64,000 bases of DNA from Sphagnum compactum (Eukaryota > Bryophyta > Sphagnopsida > Sphagnales), in assembly GCA_965153455.1 (NCBI GenBank), contig OZ234493.1, positions 31,300,213 through 31,364,212 of the forward strand. The letters run 5' to 3'. The notes beneath the pieces are model-generated. The model made no database searches. It saw nothing but the letters and a program-made list of their open reading frames with translations, and had not been told where the DNA came from. Both the position numbers and the translations under genes were made by a program. Positions 36,201-48,360 of the stretch are shown one piece after another (position 1 is the stretch's first letter; each line of letters opens with the position of its first letter).

Positions 36201-39200
36201 TTTGGACCTGGAATTTGTTAAATCTCAAGTTGCTTGTCTCTACACAAGTGACTGCAAACAAGCTGCATATCATGATTCAGCTGTGAGCATATTATTTGAC
36301 ACTGAGTAGAATGGGGCAACAGATGAGATGGATTGGAGCATCATACATGTTCATACCGGTTCCTTCATCACTAAGAAGCGGAAGCAAACAAGATCGAGTT
36401 GAAAAATGCCAGACTAGAGGCACTGGACGTTTTGAAGATGTCACAAGCTCTGTTGGACCATGCACCTGTTCAGACAGTTGAGAAAGTGACATAACCTTTA
36501 ATGCACATGTAGACATTTGCTCCCATGTTCTGTCTACATAAGGAACTAATATTTTGAGATACAATTAGTCTCTAATGACCATATAATACCCAGTTGCACT
36601 CTCCACATAAAGGAAAACACACCTGGAATTATTTGCCAATGCCTTTAACATTATATTGCAGGAAAACACACCTGAGAAATCCATCCAGCCAATTCTTCTG
36701 GGTTGGCAACTGTGGCTGAAAGACATATTAGCTGAACTTCTTTTGGACAGTATATCACCTGCATCACAGGCCATCATTACAATGTTGAAGAGTTTGGGAA
36801 GTTAATACTATAGACCGGTCTACGGTTAAGAACTGCACCCCAATAGTCGCCATTTCTTACACATACATTTGTCATCACCTTTTTTTGTTCAGAACTTCTA
36901 ATGGTTAGGTCAATTTTATCCTGATCTCAATATCCATCCAAGATCAAACACTTCCCAATGAATAAGGGATTTGACAGGTAAAATTCATAATGACCACAAC
37001 CGTTGCTCTTAAGGCTGCAAAGACCTTCCCTCCTTCTCAAGTAATTTCTTTATGTTTCTGGTGGTTCTCCATACATCTCAGAATATCTCCAAAGTTGTAG
37101 GAAGGCTTCTACAAACTAACAGTCATGACTAATTTCTTCAAGTTCCCAAGCATGTCTAAGCCATGAGGAAATTACATAAGATAATTTGGCAGCTTCTGCT
37201 GATGCCAAGCTTGTGTTAAAATGTAATCTCTGGAAGAATCAAACAAGAAGCACAGATGATGGGAGATGAATCAGTAGGTCATAATACAGTTTCTTCCCAA
37301 ACAGTGCCGCGGGAGATGTCACTGAGGTAGTGGACTTCATCCAAAACCACCACATCAACATCCATTAGCCTGCCTCCCTCCTCAATACTCCCAACACTGC
37401 CACACACCCAGCCTCCACTTCCATCTTGATGTAAACAATCTGGATCTCAAAGAAGCAAGTAAGTGCAACACAACATGAAGAGCTCAATCAGAACCCCCAT
37501 CCCATGTATTATTTCCTGCAGTAAGACTGGAACTGCCAAGAGGGAACTGATTATTTGTAGTCTCTAGGCACTGGTAGTGCGATTCATTGTGCAGCACCGA
37601 TCTCTAAACTATACACAAAATGATGAAAATCAAACTGTCAATCAAAGTCAGATCCTATGCATGGAAGCAGGCTCACTTTAATGTGAGGGACAGAGAGCTA
37701 CACCTTTGATAAAGCATGTTGCGAAGAATTTCAGTTGTCATAATCAAGATAGGTGCCTCCCTATTGACTGCCGCATCACCTGTAAGAAGGCCTACATTTT
37801 CCTCTCCAAACAACACCCTGCAGACCACAAATGTCCAATCCCTATTATGACAAAAAAAATAATAGGAACGAAAAAGCTAATGACCTTATCACTGGACAGA
37901 TTCTGAAGCTTTAAACACACACTCCACAAAGCCAGGTGACTTCAAACTCATGCAGGGCATGGCACTCCACAGAGCTCTCTGGTGAAAACTTCTGTTTTGA
38001 TGAAGCTACAATACTTCAACCCCTTTATCCAAACCCAAAAACTTGGTTTCCCAATTTACCCACATCAAGAGTCAATAAGTACTTTTCCATGAATGAATTC
38101 TACATAATCTCAATAGGAACTCTTACACCCACCGGAAGTCTCGAAGTTTTTGGTTTGACAAGGCTTTGAGGGGAGTTGTGTAGAACAGCCGCTTGCCCCT
38201 GGCTAGGGTTGCAGCAGCTGCAGCCTCTGCAACTAGAGTTTTCCCACTACTTGTAGGTGCACAAACCACCAGTGATGACCCCTTCAGAAACCCATTAATC
38301 GCTATTTGCTGCCATCACCAGAAAAAAGCGTCATACAAATCAAGGATGAGATCCTGCAATCATCTTCACAGGTGTAGGTTTTACAGCCAGGCTTCTGTTG
38401 GAAGAGGCTCAATTTTCAGCTGGTTGACTTGCAAATCAACAATTGTCTGGATTAGGACTTGCTGCAATGGCATTAAGGTTTAGGTCAGCAATGTAGTGAG
38501 GTTTAGGGTTTAGGGAATGAGGAGGGCAGTTTTGCATCAGGTAGAGAGGAATCATGGTAGTTAGGGGCTGGCATTACAGGGCTTCGCTCAGGGAGAGGGA
38601 TAAGAAAAGGAAAAAAATTTCACCTGAAACTTATCAAGTGGGTAGTCATATAATTCAGCAATATCTTCTGCTGTAATAGTGTGTCCATCGCTCGCCTGAA
38701 CTCGTTTGCAAAGTTGCTTTAGTCGCTCCCTCTTCTCCTCGCTAACTGAATTTCGTTCTGCAAGCAATTTGTTTCTAATTTCATCTTGCTCAACCAGTAA
38801 CTTGTCTCTGCTAATTGATGTTGCAACTTCAGCAAAATCCACATCACTAGCAGCAGATTCATAGCCAGCAGCATCATCGGCTCCATAATCCTCACTGAAA
38901 CTATCGTCGTCATCGTCCTCCTCCTCGCTATCTGAATAATCATCTAACTCTGTATCGCTAAAGGAAGAAATTACAGAAGAAATTCCTCCAAAATTCTGGA
39001 GTACCTGGGCTCCTCCATCACCCTCCACTCCAGGAAACGAATAAGAGAGGACTTCGTCTTCTTCTTCTATTTCCCGGCTCCCTTTTTTCTTGCTGGTATC
39101 AAAAGACTCTGCATTCAAATTCCCCGCGGCTCGCACTAGTAGTTTGAGAGAGAGAGCGGAATCCCTACAACAACAACAACTACAGCTGCAATAACTTCTT

Positions 39201-39499
39201 GTCCCGAATCCTAAACCTCGCTGTCCCCCAAACCCTAAACCTCGTTGTCCAGTTCCACAACGAACAGGCAAGAGCAAGCACCCGGTTGCACAACCAATCC
39301 GCGGCGCTCTTCTCAGCTTCTTATTATTAGTGCCCAACGAAGCAACGCAAGCTCGCGTGGTTCTCCAGAGCGACAGAGTTGGTCGCCCCTCCGGTTTCTT
39401 AGCCAATCCAGCAAATGGGAAAGCGAAACCAAAAGCAACAGCAACGCCACTAGCGGTGGAGGTCGACGAATCGCACAAGAATGGTACACCTAAACCCAT
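30282..39499 (-). CDS. ISE2: ISE2/DExH15-type chloroplast DEVH-box RNA helicase, 18 exons
   Basis: Exons on minus: 38624-39499, 38133-38308, 37704-37817, 37288-37396, 36672-36758, 36347-36465, 35926-36064, 35477-35590, 34848-35092, 34276-34519, 33824-34084, 33489-33695, 32859-33236, 32449-32676, 32007-32227, 31597-31696, 30945-31091, 30282-30380 (3864 nt, 1287 aa, all junctions in frame). ISE2 is a Ski2/Mtr4-like helicase that processes chloroplast RNA and affects plasmodesmata; the Arabidopsis protein is near 1170 aa. Seen here: a long Ser/Arg-rich then acidic N-terminus (transit peptide plus linker, residues 1 to about 280), Walker A APTSSGKT (309-316), DEVH (408-411), SAT (439-441), [33 protein letters not shown] (685-694), then a C-terminal DSHCT region (about 1100-1280) with [12 protein letters not shown] and final [10 protein letters not shown]. 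Least certain are the exon 6/7 boundary and the exon 13 start, where alternative GT/AG pairs exist. Confidence 0.92.
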
Positions 39500-40057
39500 G
39501 GGTACTCCTCACTCAGGAGCCTTGCAAATGAAAAGCTCGACACTTGTTCTCTATCTCTCTTCTAATCTAACTCCCATTCTCTCTTACAAGTTAGAAGCAG
39601 CAAAGGATCTCCTGCCGGTATGGTCTTCTTGTGGATAGAGATTGGGCAAAGACTGTGATAGGATCTCTGCAATTCTTAATTGTGCACTACTTTTCCCAAA
39701 AGCGTCGGAGCTGAGAGAGAGACGAACAGGAAGTGAAAAAAAAGGCCAGAGAAAAGGCCTATACAAAAGAAGTGCCAGCAACGGCGCCTGCGTCCATCCT
39801 GTGTTCCGTCACGACGGAGGACTTGCTCGTTTGTTCTCCTCTCCTCTCTCGTCTTCTCTCTCTCGCGGCAGAGCGATTCGTTCCTGGCTGCTTTTCACCT
39901 TATCACTCTCGCGCGCGCGAGAGAGAGAGAGAGAGACGATGCCACTTGGGAACGCGCGTTCCTCTTGCGTTCAAACATGGTTGAAAGCGGAGAGTGGAGA
40001 GAAATGCCAACTGCCGACCACGGGTTCCCATTGCGTTCACCAAAAGGGTATGCACCA
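39500..40057. promoter_or_regulatory. ISE2 upstream region with GA microsatellite
   Basis: Upstream of the helicase start lie CT-rich tracts (about 39835-39870) and a GCGCGCGCGAGAGAG...GAGAC run (39911-39937). CpG content is locally high, as in plant promoters and leaders. The frames here are short and unrecognised. Confidence 0.5.
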
Positions 40058-40241
40058 GTGTTGGCCGGATATTGAGTTTCGACCCCGTTATCAACCCGGA
40101 TCCAGTTCCGGGTACGAATATCCTTGCCTGTCGGATCCGGCCAGTTTCAGGTGTTGGCCGCATATTTAGTATCTACTCGGTTATCATCCCGGACCCAGTT
40201 CTGGATATGAAATACCCCGCCGGGTTGGACCCGGGTATTTT
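40058..40241 (+). repeat. 93-bp tandem duplication upstream of ISE2
   Basis: GTGTTGGCCGGATATTGAGT at 40058 recurs as GTGTTGGCCGCATATTTAGT at 40151. Each unit continues through GTTATCA-CCCGGA-CCAGTT-TGGGTA/TGGATA and ends in TTTCAG. The copies are well diverged. Composition (CCCGGATCC, GGGTA) resembles non-autonomous hAT elements, but clear termini were not found. Confidence 0.7.
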
Positions 40242-40320
40242 CAGTACCCAAGCAAAAACCCACCCAACTCAGTATCAGAAATTCTAATACCCACATATAC
40301 CCTATTGGCCCGGCAATACG

Positions 40321-41664
40321 TGGGCAAAAAACGAACCTCAATTCTAGTAGGGATAACTAAAATTCACCTCGATCAGTCATTCATCCAACTTTCATCCATA
40401 TGCAATTTTCATCCATTCTTCATCTTAGCTTTTCCATCTATTAGGGTTCCCAAAATTTGCAAACCTTAAATCATTTTTAAACCTTCTCTTTTTCCTTAAA
40501 TTTTATTTTTTTTACCTATAGTTTTTTTAAGGTTGAAACTCTTTATAATTTTAAATTACAATACCTGATAAATTAATTTTCCAACATATTGAAAGTACAT
40601 TTAGAAGTTTTGAATTCAAATTTCATGTTTGTTTTTTTAACCATTTTGATGAATAATGTGGATTCGAAACCATCTTAATGGAATGGAAATCCATGAAAAT
40701 TCATGGAATCTTACAATGAATTAAGGTTCATCCCAAAATATCATCTAGAACTATATATGTCATCCATGAAATGTAATTCATTCAATTTTATATTTTTTGC
40801 ATGGAAACTCAATTCTTTTGGAGGAGAACATTTGGTAGTTTTTTTCAATTTCTTTTGTCTAACAACATAAAATGCTTGGGCCTTTTATTTTTTATGTGTT
40901 TTTTATTGTCACGATTACATATGTTCTAGTCTTACTATGTGGTCCTTGTTTTGTTTTGATTGTGTTTTTAATGTTTGTTTTGTTACAAGTGATGTGTTTA
41001 AGATATTGTAGGTTCTTCCATGGAGTTTGTTGACATTTCGTTGATTTTTTAATTTTGATGAGCCAATAATTTGAAAATGCCAAAGTTAGTAGGGATTCTA
41101 AAACCTTTATGGATGGCAATTTGGCTTGTATAGTATTTCTAACCTTTATGAAGGCCTCTTCAATTCTTTCCTTGCCAAGGATATTTTGGACCCTTGCCAA
41201 TATGGTGATTATGCAGAGGAAAAACTTGCTCTTGAGGTTTAAATAGTTGATTGACTTTTAGATAAATGTGTTAAGTTCAAACTTGCAAACATGGTGGTCT
41301 TTCAAAAAAATATTTAAGTTGCCATGGGTAAAAATGGATACAATTGTGGAACATCAACTATTATATGAAGTCAAAGAATATGAAGCAAACCAACAAGGTT
41401 TATGAAACTATGAGCGCCCATGTTTATGTTGCCATGGGCCAAATGACTTCAATCACAACACAATTAAAAAAACACTAGAAACAACATGGTCAAGATCCTT
41501 ATTTCACATGGCCAATGGTGGTACAAACTTTAAACATGAACATCTTGATATCCCATTGATTGCATCGAGTGTGGACAAAATGCTTTTGTGATGACCAGCA
41601 ATTATTTTCATTTGTTTCACCCCTGGATGGAGAACATCCATTTGGTCCCATTTATTATTACGTT
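40321..41664. other. AT-rich gene-free stretch
   Basis: AT-rich DNA with no recognisable coding motif. A minus frame at 40892-41200 is open but low in complexity and unrecognised. Confidence 0.4.
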
Positions 41665-42044
41665 CATTATAAAAAATCATGGTTTATTTGATTAGAAAAT
41701 TAAACAAAAAACCAATCATTTTGACAGATGATCAATTTGACCACTTGGTCATATTGGTCAAGCCAATTTGAACACGTTCAACTTGACGAATGGTTTTTTA
41801 CTGATTATAAGATGATCATTTTGACTTGTCAAATTGGACAAAAATATTAGATAACAAAAAATAATTAATTAAAAAATAGCCCAATTTTTAAATAATAAAC
41901 ATTTAATTAATTAATGAATAATAAATACTTACTTACCTACCCACCATAGCCTCCTACCTACCTATACACAACTCACCTAAGTACTATGCATTTACACACA
42001 TGTACAAAGTGTATATATGAATATGCATACTCCACATAATATAT

Positions 42045-42115
42045 GTTGGTAAAACGGATTGAACCTTGGTATTTTTAACTCCACACCAATGTCTTGGCCA
42101 TCACACCACTTTGTA
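42045..42115 (-). repeat. tRNA-like (SINE head?) A- and B-box pair
   Basis: On the minus strand TGGCCAAGACATTGG (A-box-like, 42088-42102) is followed 22 bases later by GGTTCAATCC (perfect B box, 42056-42065). The spacing fits a Pol III internal promoter. No good cloverleaf can be drawn, so this is a tRNA pseudogene or SINE head rather than a tRNA gene. Confidence 0.4.
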
Positions 42116-42209
42116 AAACAATGCGATACCAAATGCATTTAACATGTTTCTTTGAACTTCAATGAATTTTTTTGTCAATGTATATAATAACATTTAAACT
42201 TTTTTTCAT

Positions 42210-42460
42210 AAATAGGTAAATAGGTATTTAACTAAGTAGATAGGTAGGTAAATAGGTAGACATATATAGGTATGTAAGTAAATAAATAAGTAGGTAAATG
42301 ATATATAGGCAAATAAATAGGTAAGTAGGTAAGTAGATAAATAAATAACTAGATAGGTAGAAAAGTAGATGTTAGGTAGGTAAGTAAATAGGCAATAGGT
42401 AGGTAGGACATAAGTAGCTATATGCCAAGTAAGTAGGTAGGTAGGTAGGTTAGTAGGCAT
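42210..42460 (-). repeat. (TAGG/TAAG)n simple-sequence block
   Basis: Imperfect tetranucleotide repeats of TAGG, TAAG and TAAA fill this block. Their complement gives a long repetitive minus-strand frame, which is an artefact of the repeat. Confidence 0.75.
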
Positions 42461-43969
42461 AACAAGTAGGCTATTTAACCAAATTAATATGGCCAATTTG
42501 ACTAAGCATGACCATTTAATATGGCTGATTGATTTGAATAAACCATGGGCATTTTGATGGACCATTTAAAAAATTTGTTCTTCTTGACTAGATGTACAAC
42601 TTAACATTTGGTCAAAATGGTCATTTCAATCAATAAAATCAATAAAAAAAACCATGTATTTTTCATGCCCCATGTTTTTAGTCAAAGTAAACATCTTTTT
42701 GATCAATGAAATCACTTTAATCAAGTTGAACCTTTTGAAAAATTGTGATTTCCTATAATGATTAGAATTGGAATGTAACAACTAATTGGTTAGTGTTATG
42801 TTCTAATTAATTTGGATGTATAGATGCAGATAACTTGCATAATTACTTACATGGCACAATAATGGTTTTAGATCAAATGGGTTAATTATAAATGTGCCAA
42901 ATTCTAAAGCTTAAAAACACATTGACAAAAAATGGTTAAAGTTGTTTACTTATGCATAAAATCTTAACTTAAAATTTGCACTTGATAAGGTAAAACCATT
43001 TGGGAACCTTTTTTCATGCCATTTTACCTAGGTAGTTGTTTTGTTTAATTATAATCTACCTCCTTCGTTGGTAATTGAAAGGTATTTTTTATGTTGGCAT
43101 TGTTCATCCCCAACAAAGAATTGTGCACATTTGTTAATGTTGATGTGTATATATTTGAAATTATCTCTAATCGAAGAATTGGAGGTATTGCGAAAAGGTG
43201 TGGAAATGTTTGATGCATACTTGGGTGCAAAATTCAACTTGAAAGCCATGTGTATGTGGAACCACTACAACAAAAGGTGTCCATGTGTGTTAAATGGTTT
43301 CATTAGATTTTGAATGAATTCATTGGTCCTAATAAATGGGGACTAGTTGGAAAGTAGTGAATTCACTTATATAGTGAATAAGGACTAATGAACTACACCC
43401 ACATTTTTAGTAATGAACATACATGATTTCCCACCATATGGTTTGTTTGCAAGTTGTGTGACCAAAAGGTGTGTGGGTTAACACACCTTAGGGCCAACTA
43501 CAAAATCACAATTTGTCCAAAAAATAAATAAAATGGTCTATTCATTACACTAATATGCATTCGAATTCACTTTATGTTTCATTAAATTTTGAATGAAATT
43601 GGACAAATTTACCATGGTGAAAATGGACAACCCTTTAATAAATAGGGAAAGTTTATTACGAACAAGTGAATTCATTAATAACTATTGACTTCACCAATAG
43701 TTAATCAAATTCATTAATATTTAAATCATTAATAATATATTCAGTTGTAATTAAATCATCATTAATAAATTCAATAATAATTAATTTGAACCTAAGTTAA
43801 ACACCTAAAAACTTAGCCCACCAACCTGCAAATGTGAAGGTTTGAACCATTCACCTCCTTTCACCATGTTTAAAGAACAAATTTTTATCCATTGAATCAT
43901 TATTTAAATAAATGACATTTTTTTGTCATCACATATTATTATGCACATTTTTTTTTACCTTAGGCAATT

Positions 43970-44760
43970 CTTGGCAAATCTAATATAAATTATTATATGT
44001 TATTTTATCATACACTATTGTTGGTTATTTTACATTATTTCACTATAAGTTATTATAGGTTATTGTTGGTTATTTTAGGTTATATTACCATAAGCTATTG
44101 GTGGTTATTTTATTGTAAGTTATTTTAAGCTATTCTAGACTAAATTACCATAAGCAATTGGTGGTTATTCTATTATAAATGATTATTGGCTATTCAATGT
44201 CATTTACCATAGGTTATTATTGGTTATTTTAGATTAATTTGTTGAAGATTATTTTTGGTTGTTCTAAGTTATTTTACTACAAGTTATTTTAAACTATTAT
44301 TGATATTATACCATATGCCATTTTTGGTTATTATAAGCTATTATTGGATATTTTAGATTATTTTACCTTACACCATTTATTTATTTTATATGTTTTTTTA
44401 CCTTTGGTCATTATATTTTGTTTCAAGTTATTTAAGTTGTTATACCTTGGGATTAAAAAACTAATAATAACATAAAATAAAATGACGTTGAATAGCCTAA
44501 GGTATAATTTATGGTTAGTTGAATAGTTTGGTTTAAAGTAATTTAAAGTAGAAAGCTTATAACAAGATAGAATATTGTAAAGTAAAATGACTTATAATAA
44601 TTTAAAGTATATAAGCAAGAGTATAATAATTTATAATAACTTAAGGTATAAATTAAAATAATTAAGGTAGCCTAAAATAACATAAGGTATATCATAAAAT
44701 AGCTTAGGACATTTAAAACAACATAAAAATAAACCAATTTACCATAGTAAATTATAATGG
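43970..44760. repeat. AT-rich degenerate array arranged as a large imperfect inverted repeat
   Basis: From about 43970 to 44440 phrases such as GGTTATT, TTATTTTA and ACCATAAGCTATT recur with loose periodicity. From about 44455 to 44760 the complement appears (AATAACATAA, AAAATAGCTTAGG, CTTATAATAA). The two halves could fold into a long imperfect hairpin. No coding content. Confidence 0.6.
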
Positions 44761-45252
44761 TGAGTTATATCAACTAGTAATGAAACATGATGTTTACATA
44801 GTGACCCTATAATGAAATAATTTTAATTAGGGTGAAATTACTAAAGTGTATTTAACCTATTCCATTTTTAAGGTCCCATAGTGATTTATGTTAATGAATT
44901 ACACCCCACTTTTGTACTAGTGACTATGGGACTTGTAGGTACATACCAAGGGGCCATCCATATGAATGGGTTCAAATGTTATTTGATGGGGCCAAAAAAA
45001 TTAAAACTACACCTATTTAAATGTTTACAACATATATAATTGAACAAACATCTAAGCAAGAAAAATGGTTAATAATCCCTAAAACCAAGCTAGTGGGAAG
45101 CATGGAATCAAGTAGAAACACATCATGTTTGAGCTTCCATATTGGTAGGTAAATGTTGATTTTTTTATTCAATGGATTGGTTACATCCTAATAATGTCAC
45201 ATTGATAACTTAGTAAAATGTTAATGCATTCCAAATATGTAACAAACGTTTA

Positions 45253-46080
45253 TGTTTAGTTTGTTATTGTTGGTAGGAATTGTTCCACAAAATACATTGG
45301 ATGTATGCGAAAAAAACTTGTGCAAAAATGTTCTGAAAACAATATTTGGTTCCAAAGACATGTTGATAGTTTTGGAAGATCTAAAAAATTGTGGAATATG
45401 TGGCATTTGTGGTTCCAAGCCACATCTTGCGAGTTCATTAAACTACCAACTTTTTATTTATTGTCAAATAAATAAAGGACAAGTTTTTACAAATTATTAA
45501 GAACTTAAAAATTCTTATAAGTTATGTATCATCTTTGAAGAATAAAGTATAGTTAGATGGGGAAATGAGAAGAATCAAATCACATGACTATCATGTCATG
45601 ATGCAAGATATTTTACTTTTGTGCATGTTACATTTTATGGCGAAGGGTTGTAGGGTAGCCATTATTTGCATGTGCCATGTTTATAAAAAATTGTGTGCAA
45701 AGGTTATGGACCTAGCAACGATGGGGGAAAAAAATGGTGTGCAATGACACTAATTTACTAGAGCAAGAATTCCCTTCCTCTTTCTTTGACATTATGATGC
45801 ATTATTGGTTCATTTGGTGGAGGAATTGGTAATATGTAGTATAATACAAACAAGATGGATGTGTCTTATCAAACATTACCTAAAAACGTTGAAAGAATAT
45901 GTCGACAACAAAGCCAAACTTGAAGGAAGCATGGTGAGGCTATGCATTCGAGGAGGCATTAGGGTCTTGCACTAAATACTTGCAGTATTTTACAACCACC
46001 ACACATAGAATGTGGGATAAGAAAGAGGACCCATCAATGTACAATGAGGTGTTTGAAGGAGTTGGGCGCCCATGAGTCAT
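45253..46080 (+). pseudogene. CACTA transposase (TNP2-like, DUF4218 region), decayed
   Basis: Three plus frames together give TNP2-type phrases: LDVCEKNLCKNVLKTIFGSK (45300-45350), then MRRIKSHDYHVMMQDILLLC, AKGCRVAII and KKLCAKVMD (45565-45715), then LLVHLVEEL, YLKTLKEYVDNKAKLEGSM (45880-45935) and, after a one-base shift, GYAFEEALGSCTKYLQ and RMWDKKEDPSMYNEV. This order matches CACTA transposase C-terminal regions. Stops at about 45499 and 45551 and at least two frameshifts disable it. Its presence supports the outer CACTA assignment. Confidence 0.7.
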
Positions 46081-47379
46081 GAATGCAAATTTGCAGGACA
46101 TAACACATTCATTTGCATTTCAAACTACAAAGATAATGGCCCCAGGGCATAGTCAATGTTCATTTTTTTTGGAATTTGATGTCATTTACATGTTCATGTG
46201 TCACTTTGGCATTACAAAAATTTTGTTTCAATTGTAGCTTGGCCTTTTTTCATTGTGAGATAACTTTACAAATTTTTTTTAAACATCTGATTTGTGAGAG
46301 GACATACAACACAAAAGTTGGAATACAAACTCAAGCAAGGAATAATTCTTATATAGTTTGGGTTGATCACATTCAAGGGTTCATGCATTCCCATATACCT
46401 CAAGGAATTAGATGATGTTTTCCCCATTTGGATAAGGATTGTTATTGCTTCAATTATTAAGGAGGGGGAAACATTGATAAATACATGTTACACATGTCCA
46501 TGCCATCAACATTAAACATTAGGTCATATTGAGCAATGCATGTTTTTGACAATCACATTCGTGTGTCAAGTGCCAAGTGTCAAGAGCATTTAACAACATT
46601 TGACAATGGTGTGGCAACAACTTTTGACCATGAATGTGGGTCAACACCAAATGTTCAATGACCTATTCTTCCAAAATTAGGGTATGTGGGGTGGGTTGAG
46701 GAAATATTGGAATTAAACTATGGAATCTTGAAAATTGTTGTTTTATTATGTAATTGGTTGAAAGAAAATTACAATAGGAATATCAAAAGAATCAAATTAA
46801 ATGAGATGAATATGGGTTTACATTCATAAAATTTTACTTCATTCATCTTAATTTCAAACTAATTTTTTCTTTCCCATGACATGTAAAACAAGTTTTCTTT
46901 CAAACACTACTATAAATCATGGTTTTTTAAGAGGTTCAAATTGACTAACTTGTCATTTTTTACTAATGGACATGTGTATTTAACTAAAGGCTAGAGGTTT
47001 GAATGACACATGTATTTATTGACTAATCAACTTGACTATAACGGTTTATTTGACTAGATACACATAGTTAAATTGTACAACCTTAGTCAAAATGGCCAAT
47101 GGTCTTTGATCAAGTTGAATAATTAATCAAGATGACCAATGGTCTTTAGTCAAGTTGAACATTTAATCAAGATAACTAATGATCTTTAATCAAATATGAC
47201 ATGGTTTACTACCTTATATATTTAGTTCCTACTTATTCATCCACCTATTTATTTAACTAGTTACTTAACTACCTACCCATCTACTTATACCTTCTCACTT
47301 ACTTACCTACATACCTACCCACTTACTTACATGTTATCTACTTACCTATCCAGCCACTTATATACTTAATTTTAGTCAC

Positions 47380-48240
47380 TATGTGTAACCATTAGGTTTA
47401 GCCACTAAATTTAACCATTAAATTTAGCCATGAAGTATAAATTAAGTTTAACCACTATGTATAACCTAAGTTTAACCACTATGTTTAGCCATGAAATTTA
47501 GCCATTACTTTAAGTCATTAAGTTTAACAACTAAATTTAGCCATTTTGTTTAACCATTATTTTAATTCACCAAGTTTAGCCACTAGATTTAACCATTAAG
47601 TTTAACCATTACTTTAAGTCACTAAGTTTAGCCATTATGTTTAACCATTACTTTAAGTCATTAAGTTTAGCCATTATGTTTAGCCATTACTATAAGTCAC
47701 TAAGTTTAGCCATTATGTTTAGCCAGTATTTTAAGTCACTAAGTTTAGCCATTATGTGTAGCCATTACTATAAGTCACTAAGTTTAGCCATTATGTTTAG
47801 CCAGTATTTTAAGTCACTAAGTTTAGCCATTATGTTTAGCCATTACTATAAGTCACTAAGTTTAGCCATTATGTTTAGCCATTACTATAAGTCATTAAGT
47901 TTAGCCACTAAGTTTAGCCATTATGTTTAGCCATTACTATAAGTCATTAAGTTTAACCACTAAGTTTAGCCATTATGTTTAGCCATTATGTAAGTCATTA
48001 AGTTTCGCCATTATGTTTAACCATTATGTAAGTCACTAAGTTTAGCCATTACTATAAGTCACTAAGTTTAGCCATTATGTTTAGCCATTATTTTAAGTCA
48101 CTAAGTTTAGCCATTAGGTTTAACCATTATTTAAGTCACTAAGTTTAGTCATTAAATTTAGGCATTATTTTAGGTCATTAAGTTTAAACATTAGTTTTAG
48201 CCACTAGCTGTCACCTAGGTTTTGCCATTATGTTTAATGA
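47380..48240 (+). repeat. minisatellite built on a 13-bp TTTAGCCATTATG-like unit
   Basis: TTTAGCCATTA/ACTAAG units recur for over 800 bp and organise into a higher-order repeat of about 39-40 bp between about 47630 and 47930. Because 39 is a multiple of three, a plus frame stays open for 97 codons with a periodic peptide. It has no other sign of being a gene. Confidence 0.85.
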
Positions 48241-48287
48241 TGTGAAACAAACATATGAAATAAAAAATTTAATAAAAGTTTAACACC

Positions 48288-48360
48288 TTTGATGGTGTAG
48301 TCCATTGGTAAGGACTCGGTTTATCATTGTGAAGGTTTAGGGTTCAATTCCTTATACTTA
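48288..48360 (+). repeat. tRNA-like A- and B-box pair (SINE head or tRNA pseudogene)
   Basis: TGGTGTAGTCCATTGG (48293-48308), with a GTCC...GGAC D-arm-like stem, is followed by GGTTCAATTCC (B box, 48341-48351). The anticodon arm and acceptor stem do not form well, so this is not called as a functional tRNA. It lies inside the nested CACTA element. Confidence 0.4.

Larger units (their letters stand above)
41665..42660. mobile_element. diverged relative of the CACTA element at 46905-48785
   Basis: Near 41670 CATTATAAAAAATCATGGTTT resembles the left end at 46905. Near 42655 the reverse complement reads ATACATGGTTTTTTTTATTG, like the right end. Between them are the same GGTCAA/TTGACC-type subterminal phrases (41700-41830, 42480-42620) and a (TAGG)n core (42210-42450), the complement of the CCTA-rich part at 47220-47340. 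The ends are too decayed to call exactly. Confidence 0.35.

Noticed and set aside
36357-36465. ISE2 exon 6 ending at ACCG|GTATGA
   Set aside because: That donor leaves phase 1 and no good matching acceptor. Ending at 36347 (AACAT|GTATGA) keeps the conserved DEGTGMN and joins in frame to CAAAACAG|GGAC.
40056-40312. hAT-type MITE with a CAGTGTTGGCC end
   Set aside because: A candidate right end (CGTATTGCCGGG on the reverse strand) is weak and the flanking octamers do not match.
42206-42565. 119-codon minus frame rich in Tyr/Leu/Thr
   Set aside because: It is the translation of a (TAGG)n-type simple repeat.
47637-47930. 97-codon open frame with a periodic peptide
   Set aside because: It is explained by a 39-bp higher-order minisatellite that stays in frame. 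There is no sign of a real gene.
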